A stretch of 64,000 nucleotides of DNA from Litsea cubeba. Lineage: Eukaryota > Streptophyta > Magnoliopsida > Laurales > Lauraceae. Positions within the stretch are counted from its first letter, which is position 1; each line of letters begins with the position of its first letter. The position numbers were made by a program, and so were the translations under genes. Below are positions 11,398 to 23,058 of this stretch, piece by piece. The notes beneath the pieces are model-generated. The model was not told the DNA's origin. It did no database searches and worked only from the letters and a program-made list of their open reading frames with translations. The stretch spans positions 9,077,059 through 9,141,058 of the forward strand of contig CM022949.1 in assembly GCA_012931725.1 (NCBI GenBank). Reading direction: 5' to 3'.

Positions 11398-12775
11398 AGA
11401 TTAGAATGGTACCTTCCACGACGCCCGCCGAAGCATTTGCAGCCTCATGGTTAAAAGCATACATCATACCCTGCTGTGGTTGGTTATGTTGTCCTTGCGC
11501 TGGCCCAAGTGGTCTCTGTTGACCCTGAAGTTGCCTCTACTGCTGTGGAGCTTGTCCCCTAAACTGTTGATTCTGAGGAGCCCTAAACTGTTGTTGCTGC
11601 TGCGCCCGAGGAAGTTGTTGTCCTGTTTGCTGCGGTCCCTGCTGAGGTGCTGTCCTTCAATGCTGCTGCGAAGGCGCATGAGGTCCAACTGCCTGAGATG
11701 TCACCGTCTGACCGTCATTTTTGGGACAATATCGGACTCTATGTCCAAGCTGCCCACAGTGAAGACATGCACCAGTCTCTCTGTAACACTGCTCTGTTGT
11801 GTGATTCCTCCTACCACATCGCTCACACTGTTGGTTCTGACTAACCGAGGGTTGACTTTGAAACTTTGGTTTCTTCGGGTTGCCTTAGCTAGAAGACTGC
11901 CCTAACTGATGTTGCTGAAATTTGGCCTGTCTTTCTGCTGACTTCTTCCTTAATGCACCTTCAGCCCAATATGCACTCTTCACCATCTCTTGGAATGTCG
12001 GGCGTTGATTGTCTCCAATCATCATATAGATATCAGCTGATAAACCATCAAGAAAACGCCTGATTTTCTCTTCCTCAGGAACGACTAGTGTAGGAGCATA
12101 CTTAGCCAATCTGGTGAACTGCTGCTCATACTGCTGCACCGACACGTCACCTTGCACCAAGTTTTGGAAATCTCTCTTCCACTGGTCCTTGACATATTTG
12201 GGAATAAATTTATCCATGAACTCCTTGGTGAATGTTTCCCATGCAATCTCTTCAGCAACTGCATCTGCTTGCACTACCATCTTCACCGAATTCCACCATT
12301 GGAGAGCTATCCCTCTGAACATGTAAGCTGCCAAATTCACTCGCTGTCTCTGAGTATAGCGGAAAACTGCAAAGATCTGCTCCAGCTGCTCTATGAAATC
12401 ATCTGCTGCCATGGGATCTTCTGACCCATGAAAATCAGGAGGAACCCTCTTCCTAAATTTCTCGTACAGGTCATTTGGATCTACTTCCTTTGGAGGCATG
12501 ACCACTTGTACTGGCTGGGCTGCTTTGTCTGTCAAAGCTATGATCTGAGCTTGAAATGTTGCTCTATCGTGATCTGCTTGTGCTCGCTCAGCAACTCTCT
12601 CTTCTCTTTCTTATTGCTTTTCTGCAGCTCATTCTGCCTCAGCTGCTTTTTGTTGCTCATTTTGAGTGGCCTGTGATTGCATAAAAGCTTGTAAGAGCTG
12701 ATTGAAACGTTCGTCTGAATTATTTGATCCATTCCCAGGTTCTTTGTCCTGAGATCTTGTATTACGTTGGGCCAT
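11398..12775 (-). pseudogene. Retrotransposon gag with five in-frame stops, pol deleted
   Basis: Translation from the ATG at 12775 (MAQRNTRSQDKEPGN) gives a capsid region with retrotrans_gag features (FHGSEDPMAADDFIEQLEQI, QWWNSV, TFTKEFMDKFIP, RFLDGL) at 12535-11905. Two zinc knuckles follow, CERCGRRNHTTEQC and CLHCGQLGHRVRYC, each CX2CX4HX4C. Then comes a Q-rich tail, and the reading stops just after VVEGTILI, the usual start of the gypsy protease region. In-frame stops are at 12629-12631, 12611-12613, 11885-11887, 11657-11659 and 11537-11539. All five can be explained by C-to-T changes on the coding strand (CAA, CAG or CGA codons). The protein is not made intact. Confidence 0.88.
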
Positions 12776-12934
12776 GACCTGCAATAGAATAAATATGGTT
12801 TAGCTCCTATGAAACAAGCTAACAGACAATTCTATAGACTTTACAGTTAGCACTTTAAAGTCTGTCTAACGAAAATCGTAATCCTCACCACGTCCTATTG
12901 TTTCTGTCTATTTTTTAATATCCGAAGATCGTGC

Positions 12935-12948
12935 TGGCTCTGATACCA
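12935..12948 (-). promoter_or_regulatory. Primer binding site, tRNA-iMet type
   Basis: On the minus strand tggtatcagagcca begins two bases after the CA end of the 5' LTR (12951). It is complementary to the 3' end of the initiator methionine tRNA, the primer used by many plant LTR elements. Confidence 0.9.
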
Positions 12949-12950
12949 AC

Positions 12951-15617
12951 TGTCACGTCCCCAAAATAAGAATTGGGGAAAAACGTGCAAAATTAAAACA
13001 AATTCAAATTCCTGTGTTTAATACAACACAAGCTTCCAAAAGTGGACCCACATAACATCACAAACCGTGGTGAGTCCAAATAAAATTTCATTAAATGCAA
13101 TGGAAGCTTCATTCAATTGGTATTCAATGACCGTAAATAAGATCCAACACGAAAATCAAATAAACATTAATAATTAAAGTTGTAGAATGAATAAAACAAT
13201 TACTAAGGAAAGGTATATTATTAATAAAAGTTCATCTAGAGAATTGCTAAGATGACGTTCACTCTCATGCAGGCTCAGACCGCTCCAAAACCGTCTCCAG
13301 CATTCCACTCGGGTTCGTCAGTTGGCTCAAGCGCTTGAAACGTTTGATCCTCCTCCGTCTCCTCGGTAGGGTAGGGATTGGTACCTATGCACCAATAAAC
13401 AAAGTAAACAGCAAGCACGAAAGCATAATTTATAATTAAAACACAAGATCAATGTGAGTAATGACATGTAATAATCATAAGAGAATAATAATATGACGAC
13501 GATGAAATGAACGTATAACCTAAATCCTATCTACACAACAGAGCAATACAATAATCACATAGAAGCAATGCCACTGCTTTGGGTGGTCAGCCCTAACTAT
13601 CTAAATCACGTCGGCGGTCATAAACCGATCGATATTCCGGAATACCGGTCAAACAATCAATGCGGATATTACAGTGTCCGTTCACATCGGTGATCAGCCG
13701 TCCAATTACAACTCCAGTCGTTCAATTATGACCCAATCGATGTACATATATATACATATCATAATAGAATAAACCTAGTGATCTGTAATGCTCTGACATA
13801 GAAACTTAATTCAAAGTGAAGGGCTGGCTGCACAACAATCCACAATCAATATCGATATCATTCGAATAAACTTCTACAATTTCTCAATCGATTGCCAAGC
13901 CACATCACAGTCCATATCCAATCAATATAGGGTATGCAGCTAATAGACCAACATCAATCTCAATCATGTATGCAAACCCGAAGGTCAACGAATAACCACA
14001 AGCCAATCCTAAAGTCAAACATAAGGTCTCATACCTAACAACCACATGAATCTCTAAAAAGATTAAAAGGTCAACACATCCTTTCTCAATCAATGGTGCA
14101 TAGACCCAATTAAGGGTTTTCCAATAAAGATGGGTTGAGCCTAAATCCACTAGGATTTCCCCGAGGTCACACAAAGTATTAAACCCCACGTTAGTAATAT
14201 ACCGTATACCCTGACGGTATTTACTTGGTCCAATTATCCAATTAATAAAGTTCAAAAATATAAATTTAAACACATTAAAATCAAAGATATTATTTGATAT
14301 TAATTTGTAAATAATAAAAAAAAATAACCATCTTAATTTATAAGTTTAGAAAACCCGAGGTGTCCATCTAAAATATTGTCCATATTCAAAATAAACAGAA
14401 GGGTCTAAATTGAATTTATAAAACAACTAGGCCCTTTTTTTTAAAAAAAAAAAGACAAATACTTATCTCACCTGGACTCTTTTTCCAAAAACCAAGTCCA
14501 AGTCAACATCCCATATTTATCCAACACAAAATCCTTTTCTTTTAGTCCATGTACAAGTTAAAAGTAACACACGTAACTCTTTTTTCACAAGTTGAAAAAT
14601 CGTACCACACATAACCCTTTTCACAAGTTGAAAACAGTACCACATATAACCCCTTTTTTTATTATTTCAATTCATGTACAAGTTGAAGGTAACACACAGA
14701 TGACAGAACCCTTTTCTTTCACATAGCCTGACGCCTGTCATAATATGATGTTATGATAGTGGGCCATATGATGTTAGGATAGTGGGCCCCACTGATCAAT
14801 ACCAGTGATCAACCTCACAAGCATATATTGCCCAGGCATGTCCGGCCCTTTGATCGGACCACATCTGATCAGGTCTCCCCACGGCCCCACATCAAGACTA
14901 AATAAAAGAAAGTAGAATAAATCAAACCTTAGGGCATAAAAATGGGTTTCTACATGCATCTAACACTAGAATCAACGAGAAATACAAGCATTAAATTTAC
15001 AAATTATGGTTAAGTACTTGCCTTTCACCGGGGTTGAAAAAAATGCAACAGATCCTAACCAATACCCAATCCGAGATTACCGGAGCGCTCGATCACAATC
15101 CTATCGCCAATCTGACACAAGAGATGGGATAGAAATGCCCAGATGAGCAGATCTATTATAACCCTACCCAAAACCTAACATTGGAAAGAAGAAGAAGATA
15201 ACCCAAGAGTATAGATTTACTTCTCTAATGGCTTGAAGAGATGATTACCTGAGATTAGAAAGTCGAACCAAGAATGATGGTATCCTCTGATCTTGATTCC
15301 GATGGTTATATCCTTAAGTTGCAGTGGCTTGGGAAGTTGAAAAGAGGAAGAAGACGAGGAAGAAGAATGGGAAGAGATAAGGACGTGCGTTTAAAATAGG
15401 GATTAGGTTAATGGGCTTAAGTTATTGGGTCAAAACTACGGGTCGGGTCATCTACCCATCAACCCAACTCACCAATCCACACATCTAATCTAACGCGTGC
15501 CCAACTTAATCCTAACCACTTAAATAACTAAAATACATTCAATTAAAATAATACTAATATTCTAATTAAAATATAATAATATATTAAAAAAAATAGAAAT
15601 GGGACCGAGATTTTACA
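12951..15617 (-). repeat. 5' LTR (right copy, complete, 2,667 bp)
   Basis: Plus-strand ends are tgtcacgtcccc and gagattttaca, that is TG...CA on either strand. The first 303 bases have no partner in the window because the left LTR is cut by the CACTA element. Confidence 0.9.
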
Positions 15618-17942
15618 AGTTTGTTGATCTTTCTGTTCAATAGTACTCAACCTATTCTGCATTGTCTTCGAAACATAGCTGATGAAGATACAGTTGGAAG
15701 GTGTTCAGCATCAAAGCCACGAGATTGTGGGTTCATCACATCACTTGGTGTTTACAACATTTAAAAGCATAAACAGTGTTTCTTGATATGCAGGTGATAC
15801 ATGTAGTGGGTGTCTTGGACATGTAAAAGATTATCAGCTTTGCTACCGAAAAAGTCATCTTTTCTGATATCCTTTCAAATTGATTTTGCCCTTTAGTTAT
15901 TAAGACAGTACCTTACATTCTAATTTCTAAAAATGGGTCCCTTGTATAAAAAATGTCTAAAGGAATGGCCCATTTGTAATTTTGATGGGGCTCATGTACA
16001 ACAATTCCTAAAAAACCTAAAAACAGATGGACCCCAAAAGTGTATGCATCATCTATCCCTAACTAGCAATCAAATGGATAAATAAATAAAGGAAAAGAAC
16101 CCCCACAAAGTACAGCCAAAAGGAGAAGCTGACTGCGCGTGCAGTAGAGCTCATGGGGGCTGAAGACCCCCCTTTGATAATCTTGTCATTCCATGATCAC
16201 TTTCACTCACCATTGATTGAATATAAAAATAAATCAATGGTTAATATGCCATTGATCAATGGTTAATATGCCATTAAACTTGAAGGTCATTCATTCAAAG
16301 GCCTTGTCCATAAGGAGACTTTTAGATAGAAATGCTTCTAAGTGGTCCTCACGAGCTAGTATGCCTATGCTTATATGTAGTCCGCTATTAGTAGTAGAAC
16401 ACCCAAAGGAGAGCGCTATATATGTAAACTAGCACAAGTGTGTATGAATAAAATGAAGGTAAAATCCACTATACTGTAATTTGAGAAAAGCTCCATAAAT
16501 ATATAATGGAGCAAATATCTTTTATTCATCCTTCAAAAATGAAAAAAAAAAAAAAAGAAAGGAAGAAAGAAGGAAAGCACAATCAATAAACAAACTTGTC
16601 ATATGACTAATACAAAAAAGGTTTCATGCACAATTATAAGAACTGATCTGATCCAAGGTTGCCAACAACCTGATTAAATCTGATTGATTTTATCCTTTAG
16701 ATTCCTATGGTCTCAACCCATCAGTCAAAATGTAAGTAGTCATTGGAAAAATCTCTACTTATAATAAACCAACAAAGAATCATCCAAAAAGTAAGAAAAA
16801 TGAAAATCAAGAAAGAGCTAACATCAAAATGAAGTGTCATCATAAAAAGTTACATTAATCACATGTTATCATCATTACCAGGCTTATTATGACTCTCTTC
16901 ACGCGTGGGGTATAGATTAAAAAAAAAAAAACCCTAAATAAGACACATCTTTCCAATGTTAGGACGTGAGTCTCATTAAAAATATCATAAAAGTCAAACC
17001 ACCATACATATACATTGTATCCTATTCCTACCAATTGGTTATTGAAGCTGGTGGATACAATTAACCATACTGGCATATGAGAAAAAGAAGGTTTATGCAT
17101 TAAAAAGTAGAGATTTGATTTGATCCTGTTGTTACTGTTGCTACTGTTGACGTTGCTCCCATTAAATATTTTCACATTTCCTTGATATAAGATTTGCAAA
17201 ATGTGAAAGTCAAATAATAGTTCTTTTATTGAATAAGGCAATTCTAAACTGGAAATGGCATTTGTTAAAATCATAAACAAATTTAATGTGTTTCATACAT
17301 TGGTTTTAAGGTTATCAAAATATAATATGAAGGTGCTGAATAATAGAATTTCAGATGGGATGGACCAAACCAACAATCACCATATTATACTATAATAGTG
17401 ACACAAGATGAATAAGAAACATATGGAATGTTCAAAACTTAACTAATTTCACTAGTTGCTAAAAACAAACACACCAAAAGAAGCAACAAAAATAAGCCCT
17501 CCATTATCCAAAATTAGCAAGTAAATCTTTATTAATCTTCAAATCAATTTCGTCATTGTCAACAATCCTTGTAAAACTTGACAACCCTAACCCTAAACCT
17601 TAAAAAAAGAAATTAACATCCCATAAAAGCTTCCTCCATGGATGACCCAAGACTTCAAAAAAAAAAAAAAAAAAAAAAAAAAAACACCACCACATTTCAT
17701 GATTCAAATCAATGACCCCTCTAACCCCACCCCCTATACAAATTGCCATTGACACTTTACAACCCCACTTTCTTCTTCTTCTTCTTACTACAATGGCATC
17801 AATGCATCAAAAATCAAAAGATGTAGTTATCACTTAAAAACTTCTCCTAACTACTAGATAGATAGAAAGAAACAAACAAACACATAAAAAACCCAAAACA
17901 CCCTCATCTTCTTCATCTTCTTCATTGAGAGTTTATACCACC
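15618..17942. other. Intergenic, no gene recognised
   Basis: AT-rich sequence with poly-A tracts (16539-16555, 17658-17683). The open frame at 16855-17280 (-) has no family features and contains an A-run. Bases 17943 and below are the 3' flank of the first SAUR gene. Confidence 0.5.
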
Positions 17943-18395
17943 CTAGCCTTGTGCAACAGAGGAGTATTGAAAACAAGAAGAACCATTCCCTTCCTTGCAA
18001 GAATCCAAACCCACATCAGAAAACCTCCTCAAAACCTCCTCCAGATCCAAACCCTTCATTCTCTCCTCATCCTTCTCAATCTCCCTCACCAGCCTCTCAA
18101 AGAACCCCACCTCGCACGGAATCACCAGCCCTCCGCTCGTCCGCAGCCCAAACTCCTCCGCCGCCCTCTCCAGCAGCGCCACGAACACGGGCAGATTCAA
18201 GAACCGGGTCGGGATCACGAACCGCCTCCGCTCCTTCCCAACGTACACGGCGAAGAACCCAGGCGGGACTCGGGGCTTCGACGACGACTCGGCCTCGGAC
18301 TCGTCCGAGTCGACGAGGCGCAAGTGGGTGGTGCTCATGAACCTCCACCTCTGCATCACCTGCTTCAGTTTCACGATCTGACGAATCTTATCCAT
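17943..18395 (-). CDS. SAUR family auxin-responsive protein
   Basis: A 150-residue intronless protein of the SAUR family, small plant proteins that promote cell expansion, in part by inhibiting PP2C-D phosphatases at the plasma membrane. The N-terminal helix MDKIRQIVKLKQVMQRWR is the usual start, so I use the second in-frame ATG (18395) rather than the one four codons upstream. The SAUR core spans residues about 43-105: VPPGFFAVYVGKERRRFVIP, FLNLPVFVALLERAAEEFG, GGLVIPCEVGFFERLV. The C-terminus is longer than in short SAURs and ends SSVAQG. A TATA-like tatatata lies at 18541-18548 and a (GA)n tract sits in the leader. Auxin control is expected for the family but not shown here. Confidence 0.9.
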   Translation of the reverse strand: MDKIRQIVKLKQVMQRWRFMSTTHLRLVDSDESEAESSSKPRVPPGFFAVYVGKERRRFVIPTRFLNLPVFVALLERAAEEFGLRTSGGLVIPCEVGFFERLVREIEKDEERMKGLDLEEVLRRFSDVGLDSCKEGNGSSCFQYSSVAQG

Positions 18396-18427
18396 CGTAA
18401 CGAACAAACGACAGATTCTACTCTAGA

Positions 18428-18429
18428 GA

Positions 18430-18475
<46 letters not shown>
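18428..18475. repeat. (GA)n microsatellite in the SAUR leader
   Basis: About 20 GA repeats lie 35 bases upstream of the SAUR start codon, between the TATA-like site and the ATG, so probably within the transcribed leader. Confidence 0.85.
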
Positions 18476-18478
<3 letters not shown>

Positions 18479-18540
18479 TTTAGAGATTCTCTGTCGCTTG
18501 TTCTGAGAAGGAGAGAGAAGAAGCATGGGGGAGAGAGTTG

Positions 18541-18548
18541 TATATATA
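18541..18548 (-). promoter_or_regulatory. TATA-like box of the first SAUR gene
   Basis: tatatata lies about 145 bases upstream of the start codon at 18395 on the minus strand, a normal TATA spacing with a leader of roughly 110 bases. Confidence 0.5.
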
Positions 18549-18970
18549 AGAGGGAGGGAGGAGAGAAACGAGAAAATCCTAACCGTTAGTGAATGACACG
18601 TGGAGAGTAGGGGTGGGCCCCAGGGGCTTGACCTTTTGGAAACAGGAGTCCGGTCCGTCCGGATCCTCCTACAGACCTAACTATGGTCTCCAACTCACGA
18701 CAGGTTCGTGAGCTGCTTTTGGGGGGTGGGATACATTTGAAAGAAATCTATACGGCAAGTGATCATCAAAATCTTGCTTTGATCCAAGTTTAAAAGTTTA
18801 GATTTAGATTACTGTGAACTTGATCGATCTAAAATAATTGAGTTTTTTTGTTTGGTGATTTATATTTATGTATTTTATAAGTGCTATATCTCACTACAAA
18901 AACAGAAGAAGATGATAAATAAATAAATAAATTAGCATATCAATCTTGCTTTAAATATATATATATATAT

Positions 18971-19358
18971 GGGGCCAGCTCTTCTAAGCTGAAGCTTAAG
19001 ATAAGATAAGCTGAAGTAAGCTCAATTACGTAGTGGGGCCCACTTGGGGACCCACATGGGGATGTGGGTGGGGGGGATTTCAAGGACTCTTTGGGACCCT
19101 CCTTCCTACAAAAAATCAGCCCCAATCGTGGTTTCTATCATCTCCATCTGGGCACCAAAAGTTTAATGGTCAACGGTCTATTCGGATTGGTACATAGTCG
19201 ATCCAACAGTCTAGTAAATTCGGATTTGACCAAAAGTTGGTGGGCTTGTGCAATTTAAGGGGGTCGTGTGTTTAGTCCATTTGGATGGATCAAGGATGTG
19301 CCCCAGAAGCGTTAGCTTACGGAATCATATTATAAGCTTAAGTTTAGGAGAGCCTTGC
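18971..19358. mobile_element. Small TIR element inside a TA microsatellite
   Basis: Left end ggggccagctcttctaagct-gaagctta and right end (complement) gcaaggctctcctaaac-ttaagctta form imperfect terminal inverted repeats of about 28 bases. The element is flanked on both sides by (TA)n tracts (about 18956-18970 and 19359-19381), which may include its target duplication. No coding capacity is seen and the superfamily is not assigned. Confidence 0.55.
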
Positions 19359-19583
19359 TATATATATATATATATATATATAGAAGTTCATCTCCACTAA
19401 GGATTCGTTTGTTTGCATTAGCATTAGAATAGATAGCATTTGAATACATGATTCATTGCCTCTAAAAGTGAATGATTAAAGGTGAGTTGTGAGTTTCCAA
19501 ATGATAAGGGATTGATGACTGACTTATGTGTCACAAATGTCACTTTAATTTTTATTTTTTTTTAAATGTCACTTTAATTTGAG

Positions 19584-20076
19584 TAGGGATGCAATCGGAT
19601 ATATGATTCTTCGATTATTCGGGAGTTCCGACCCATAAAAAATTGGTTTTAGAACCCGTTTTAGGTCTCGACTTCCGATTCATTAAATGAGTCTAGGTTC
19701 GGAAGCTAAATTATGTTTCGGTTCTAGTACATATGAGATCCGACTCCTGTACTCAGCACCCGACATATTATCAGTATTTAATATTGTAGCTAAAAATTAA
19801 CTTTTTTATTGAAGGTAGTAGGCTTCATGCACTATTACATGTTGAATAATATCATTATCTTGAGAAGATAATCAAATAAATAAAATAAAATGAAGTTAAT
19901 CCAATTTTGGAATTAGATTCCGGTCTTCTAGTTGGATTCGGCTTCTTAAAACCGGATCTAGAAACAAACATATAGGTTTCGAGTCGAAACTTAGAATCGG
20001 AACTATTATTTAGGAATGGGTGTGGGTTCCGGGCCCAATATAGTTTTGACCTGAAACCGTCCCATTTGTAACCCTA
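19584..20076. mobile_element. hAT-like non-autonomous element
   Basis: Left end tagggatgcaatcgg and right end (complement) tagggttacaaatggg form TAGGG-type hAT termini. The interior is rich in ccgattc/ttccgg and related palindromic motifs, with no coding frame. The 8-bp flanks aatttgag and atcttgcg match only partly, so the target duplication is degraded. Confidence 0.5.
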
Positions 20077-21451
20077 ATCTTGCGTATTATGACCTATAGA
20101 ATTATTATAATTTAATTATAGTTTCAAAAACCTTTCATGCACACATTGTAGAAAAAAAAAAAAAAAAACCTCCATCTAAGGAAAGTAGATGAGTACTCTC
20201 ACCAAATGAGGGGCAAATCATTAACGCTACACAATCCATGACACCCCTTAGTGGACCACACAAGGTGGTCTGGACTGCTGCTGTAATTGAACAGGTTGGA
20301 CTTGATGGTTGATAGTGCAATGAAAAGTGTTTATTAACAGGTAGACAGTCACTCTCAAATAAGGTAAGGCTTTGATGATCATATTGATTGCTATTTAATT
20401 GCATCAATTAAGAAGGATAGTGGTTTTTGTCTGTTTTACCTAAAACTTTTCTCTTACAGATATCTTTCGACTTAAATATTGAAATCATTCAACGTGATTT
20501 ATGGGTACTTCTTTTTTACTGCTTATTGTCTGTTTGTTATGTTTTCATTAGGTAACTTTCAACGAGATAATTAAGCCCATCATAAACTGATCTTATCTAG
20601 ATTACTTGAAAACATGAGTATCTTTCAATATTTTCACTGTCTCCTATCTTGCCTAGAATCTTTAGGTTGATGAAAAGGAATCCATGTTGATAATGATGAA
20701 TATGATTTTATCTCTATCCATACTCTTATCCTGCAAATAATTTGTGTTCTGTTTAAATATAAACTAGTGCGCATTAAAAAGAAAGAAAAAATATTAAAAA
20801 ATGAATTGGAGAGGAAGTAAGACGAGGGAAGGAGTAAGGAGAAATATAAAGGATTTGGACCGATTATGTGGGCCCATAATGATATAGTGCCAGCCTAGTG
20901 GCCAAGAATTAAAAAAACAATCAACACTAAGCAATAGAAAACTTTCGGGGATGTTGGCCCAAGGCTCAATCAGGGCCCACATGCTTGATCTGCTAAGTTT
21001 AAAACCTAAAACTTATTCTTTCAATGCAAAATAACTAAAACTTAAATTCAATTGTAAAGTGAAAGGATGAAAACATGTATGTTTACATAACTTTCTAAAT
21101 ATATTTGAACTCTTTAAAATGATTGGGTAACTTATGAAATAAAGAAATCATATATGAAGGGTGTTTTTTTTTTGTCAATCTGCAAGGTAGAGTTAAAAAC
21201 AAAGTGCAGTTGAGATTCCTTTGATTGCATTTGGTACGCAGTGTTAGATTTCAAAGCGAAAGCATTAATAGGTTGGCCATTGTTCCCCAACTCTGTAACA
21301 GGTAAAACTCTTTAATCAGCCAATCGACAATATTCACACGTAAGTTTGGTTAGAGTGATATTAATTAGGGGAATTCTTTCCTACCAGAGCTGCATGGGGC
21401 CAACTTGGGCCCGGATTTGATCATTAGCTCCTTTTACACCTCTTATTCCCC
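20077..21451. other. Intergenic, no gene recognised
   Basis: AT-rich sequence with short A-runs. The open frames at 20135-20407 and 20794-20982 (both minus) have no recognisable family features. Confidence 0.4.
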
Positions 21452-21988
21452 ATCTTTCATCATGCCCGGCCAGTTTTATGTTGTTTAGATTTTTACTCAC
21501 CGTTATATTGAATTTCAAAAAATTTAATAGTTAAAAGATAATTAAACTTTCATATTGTTAAATCAAAGACTAAGATAATATAGTTGGGCAAATTTCTTGC
21601 ATGGCCTTTATTCATGAAGAGACATTTCACCATAAGCGAAAAGCATCCAAGTGGGTCCATGAGCCTATGCTTATATGGTCAGGGGCAGACCTAGGAGTAG
21701 GCTCAGCGCTCCCCCGCCCCCCCCCCCCCCCCCCCAATCTTTCATCATGCCCGGCCAGTTTTATGTTGATTAGATTTTTACTCACCGTTATATTGAATTT
21801 CAAAAAATTTAATAGTTAAAAGATAATTAAACTTTCATATTATTAAATCAAATGCTAAGATAATATAGTTGGGCAAATTTCTTGCATGGCCTTTATTCAC
21901 GAAGAGACATTTCACCGTAAGCGAAAAGCATCCAAGTGGGTCCATGAGCCTATGCTTATATGGTCAGGGGCAAACCTAGCTAGGAGTA

Positions 21989-21990
<2 letters not shown>
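21452..21990. repeat. Tandem duplication of about 285 bp including a hAT left end
   Basis: The block starting atctttcatcatgcccgg at 21452 recurs at about 21738 and runs with few changes through catccaagtgggtccatgag to the hAT start caggggca (21680 and 21965). Both copies end in long C-runs (21715-21736 and about 21989-22018). The duplication therefore copied flanking DNA together with the first bases of the hAT element. Confidence 0.85.
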
Positions 21991-22019
<29 letters not shown>

Positions 22020-23050
22020 TTCAAATCACCGGCGCCTATATATAATATGCTTTAATTAATAAATTAAAAGTTGCTCCTACTACTCAGCCTATAGCCTTGA
22101 GCATTGTACAAGGATACCAAGTGCTCCCCCACCCTAATTGTTTGCACAAAGTAAAAAAAAAAAAAGACCAAATTGAAATGGACCTTCATCCATCTCCTCG
22201 TGGACCTTGTTTGACGTCTCCCAAGTCCCAAAGACAGAAAATGAGAAAAGGGAAGCCCATAAGTCCTTCATTCCTTTGTAAATTGTAATGCAATTAAGTT
22301 AACAGCCCCTGATTTGTTGATGAATAACTTGATTTTCAGGTACAAGAATTAAATCGTCGACTTAGTGAGAACGCAGTGGAGTTGCTTATTCTTAGTTCAG
22401 CTTTACATCCTCGACTTTCATACGAGTCTTTTAAAATTGATGACATTTCACAGATCATGAGAAAATACAGTTGAAAATACAACTGAACCATTATGAGCAT
22501 AATGTAGTTCGACATAAAGACTTCAAAGAATTGTCAACTATTTGTAAACTGTGCCAATAGTTGGTAAGGACTAAAAGATCAGCAGTCTACCAACTTGTTT
22601 TTAGAGTGATAGTCCTTGTGCTTATTCTTCTAATCTCCACTGCAACTACTAAACGATCATTTTCAGCCACGAGCCTTATTAAAACTAGACTTCGCAGTAA
22701 AATGGAGGATGAGTTTCTCACAGACTCTTGTCTTGTGTACGTTGACAGGAAAATTGCGGAGAAGCTTAGCATAGAATCAATCATTGAAGACTTTCAAAAT
22801 TTAAAAGAACGTCGAGTTTCATTTCGATGGATTATGGAGGTTGGAATGTACTCAAAATACAATTATTTATGTCAGCTAGATCCTGATTTTATTTTTAATG
22901 CGAAATTTAGTCTTTGATTTTAATATATTTATCATGCTTGAACTTGGATATATGTCCAGAAAAAAATATAAAAAAAAATTAGCTATCTTGATTTGTTAAA
23001 ATATATTTATTTAAGTTCCCCTGCAAGATGAAATCTTGGATCCGCCCCGA
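21965..23050 (+). mobile_element. hAT element (Tip100-like), internally deleted
   Basis: The left terminus caggggcaaacctagc and right terminus ttggatccgccccga are hAT ends (the right one is altered from the expected gcccctg). Both flanks carry the 8-bp target duplication tatatggt (21957-21964 and 23051-23058). Inside, at 22340-22917, is the C-terminal part of a hAT transposase. Total length is 1,086 bp, far shorter than an autonomous Tip100-type element. Confidence 0.88.
22340..22917 (+). pseudogene. hAT transposase C-terminal fragment
   Basis: The tail of a transposase of the plant 'zinc finger MYM-type 1-like' hAT group. An acceptor-like ttttcag precedes VQELNRRLSENAVELL. After stops and a frame change the dimerisation domain follows at 22561-22917: STATTKRSFSATSLIKTRLR, SKMEDEFLTDSCLVYVDRKI, AEKLSIESIIEDFQ. 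The N-terminal zinc finger and catalytic region are missing, so it is inactive. Confidence 0.82.
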
Positions 23051-23058
23051 TATATGGT

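Larger units (their letters stand above)
8951..15617 (-). mobile_element. LTR retrotransposon, TR-GAG-like, gag only (Ty3/gypsy-type)
   Basis: Two near-identical direct repeats (8951-11317 and 12951-15617) flank a 1,633-bp internal region. On the minus strand the element runs 5' LTR (12951-15617), primer site complementary to tRNA-iMet (12935-12948), broken gag, polypurine tract (11318-11333), 3' LTR. LTR ends are TG...CA. No protease, reverse transcriptase or integrase is present, so it is a non-autonomous deletion derivative. The left LTR is split by the CACTA element and its first 303 bases (equivalent to 12951-13253) lie beyond the window. The 5-bp flank after 15617 is agttt, the expected target duplication. 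Confidence 0.9.

Noticed and set aside
11447..11905. Plus-strand 152-codon open frame
   Set aside because: Antisense shadow of the gag zinc-knuckle and Q-rich region.
17925..18506. Plus-strand open frames over the first SAUR gene
   Set aside because: Antisense shadows of a well-supported minus-strand SAUR coding region.
18888..18910. cactacaaaaacag as a second CACTA terminus
   Set aside because: Only a partial match, with no subterminal repeats and no partner end.
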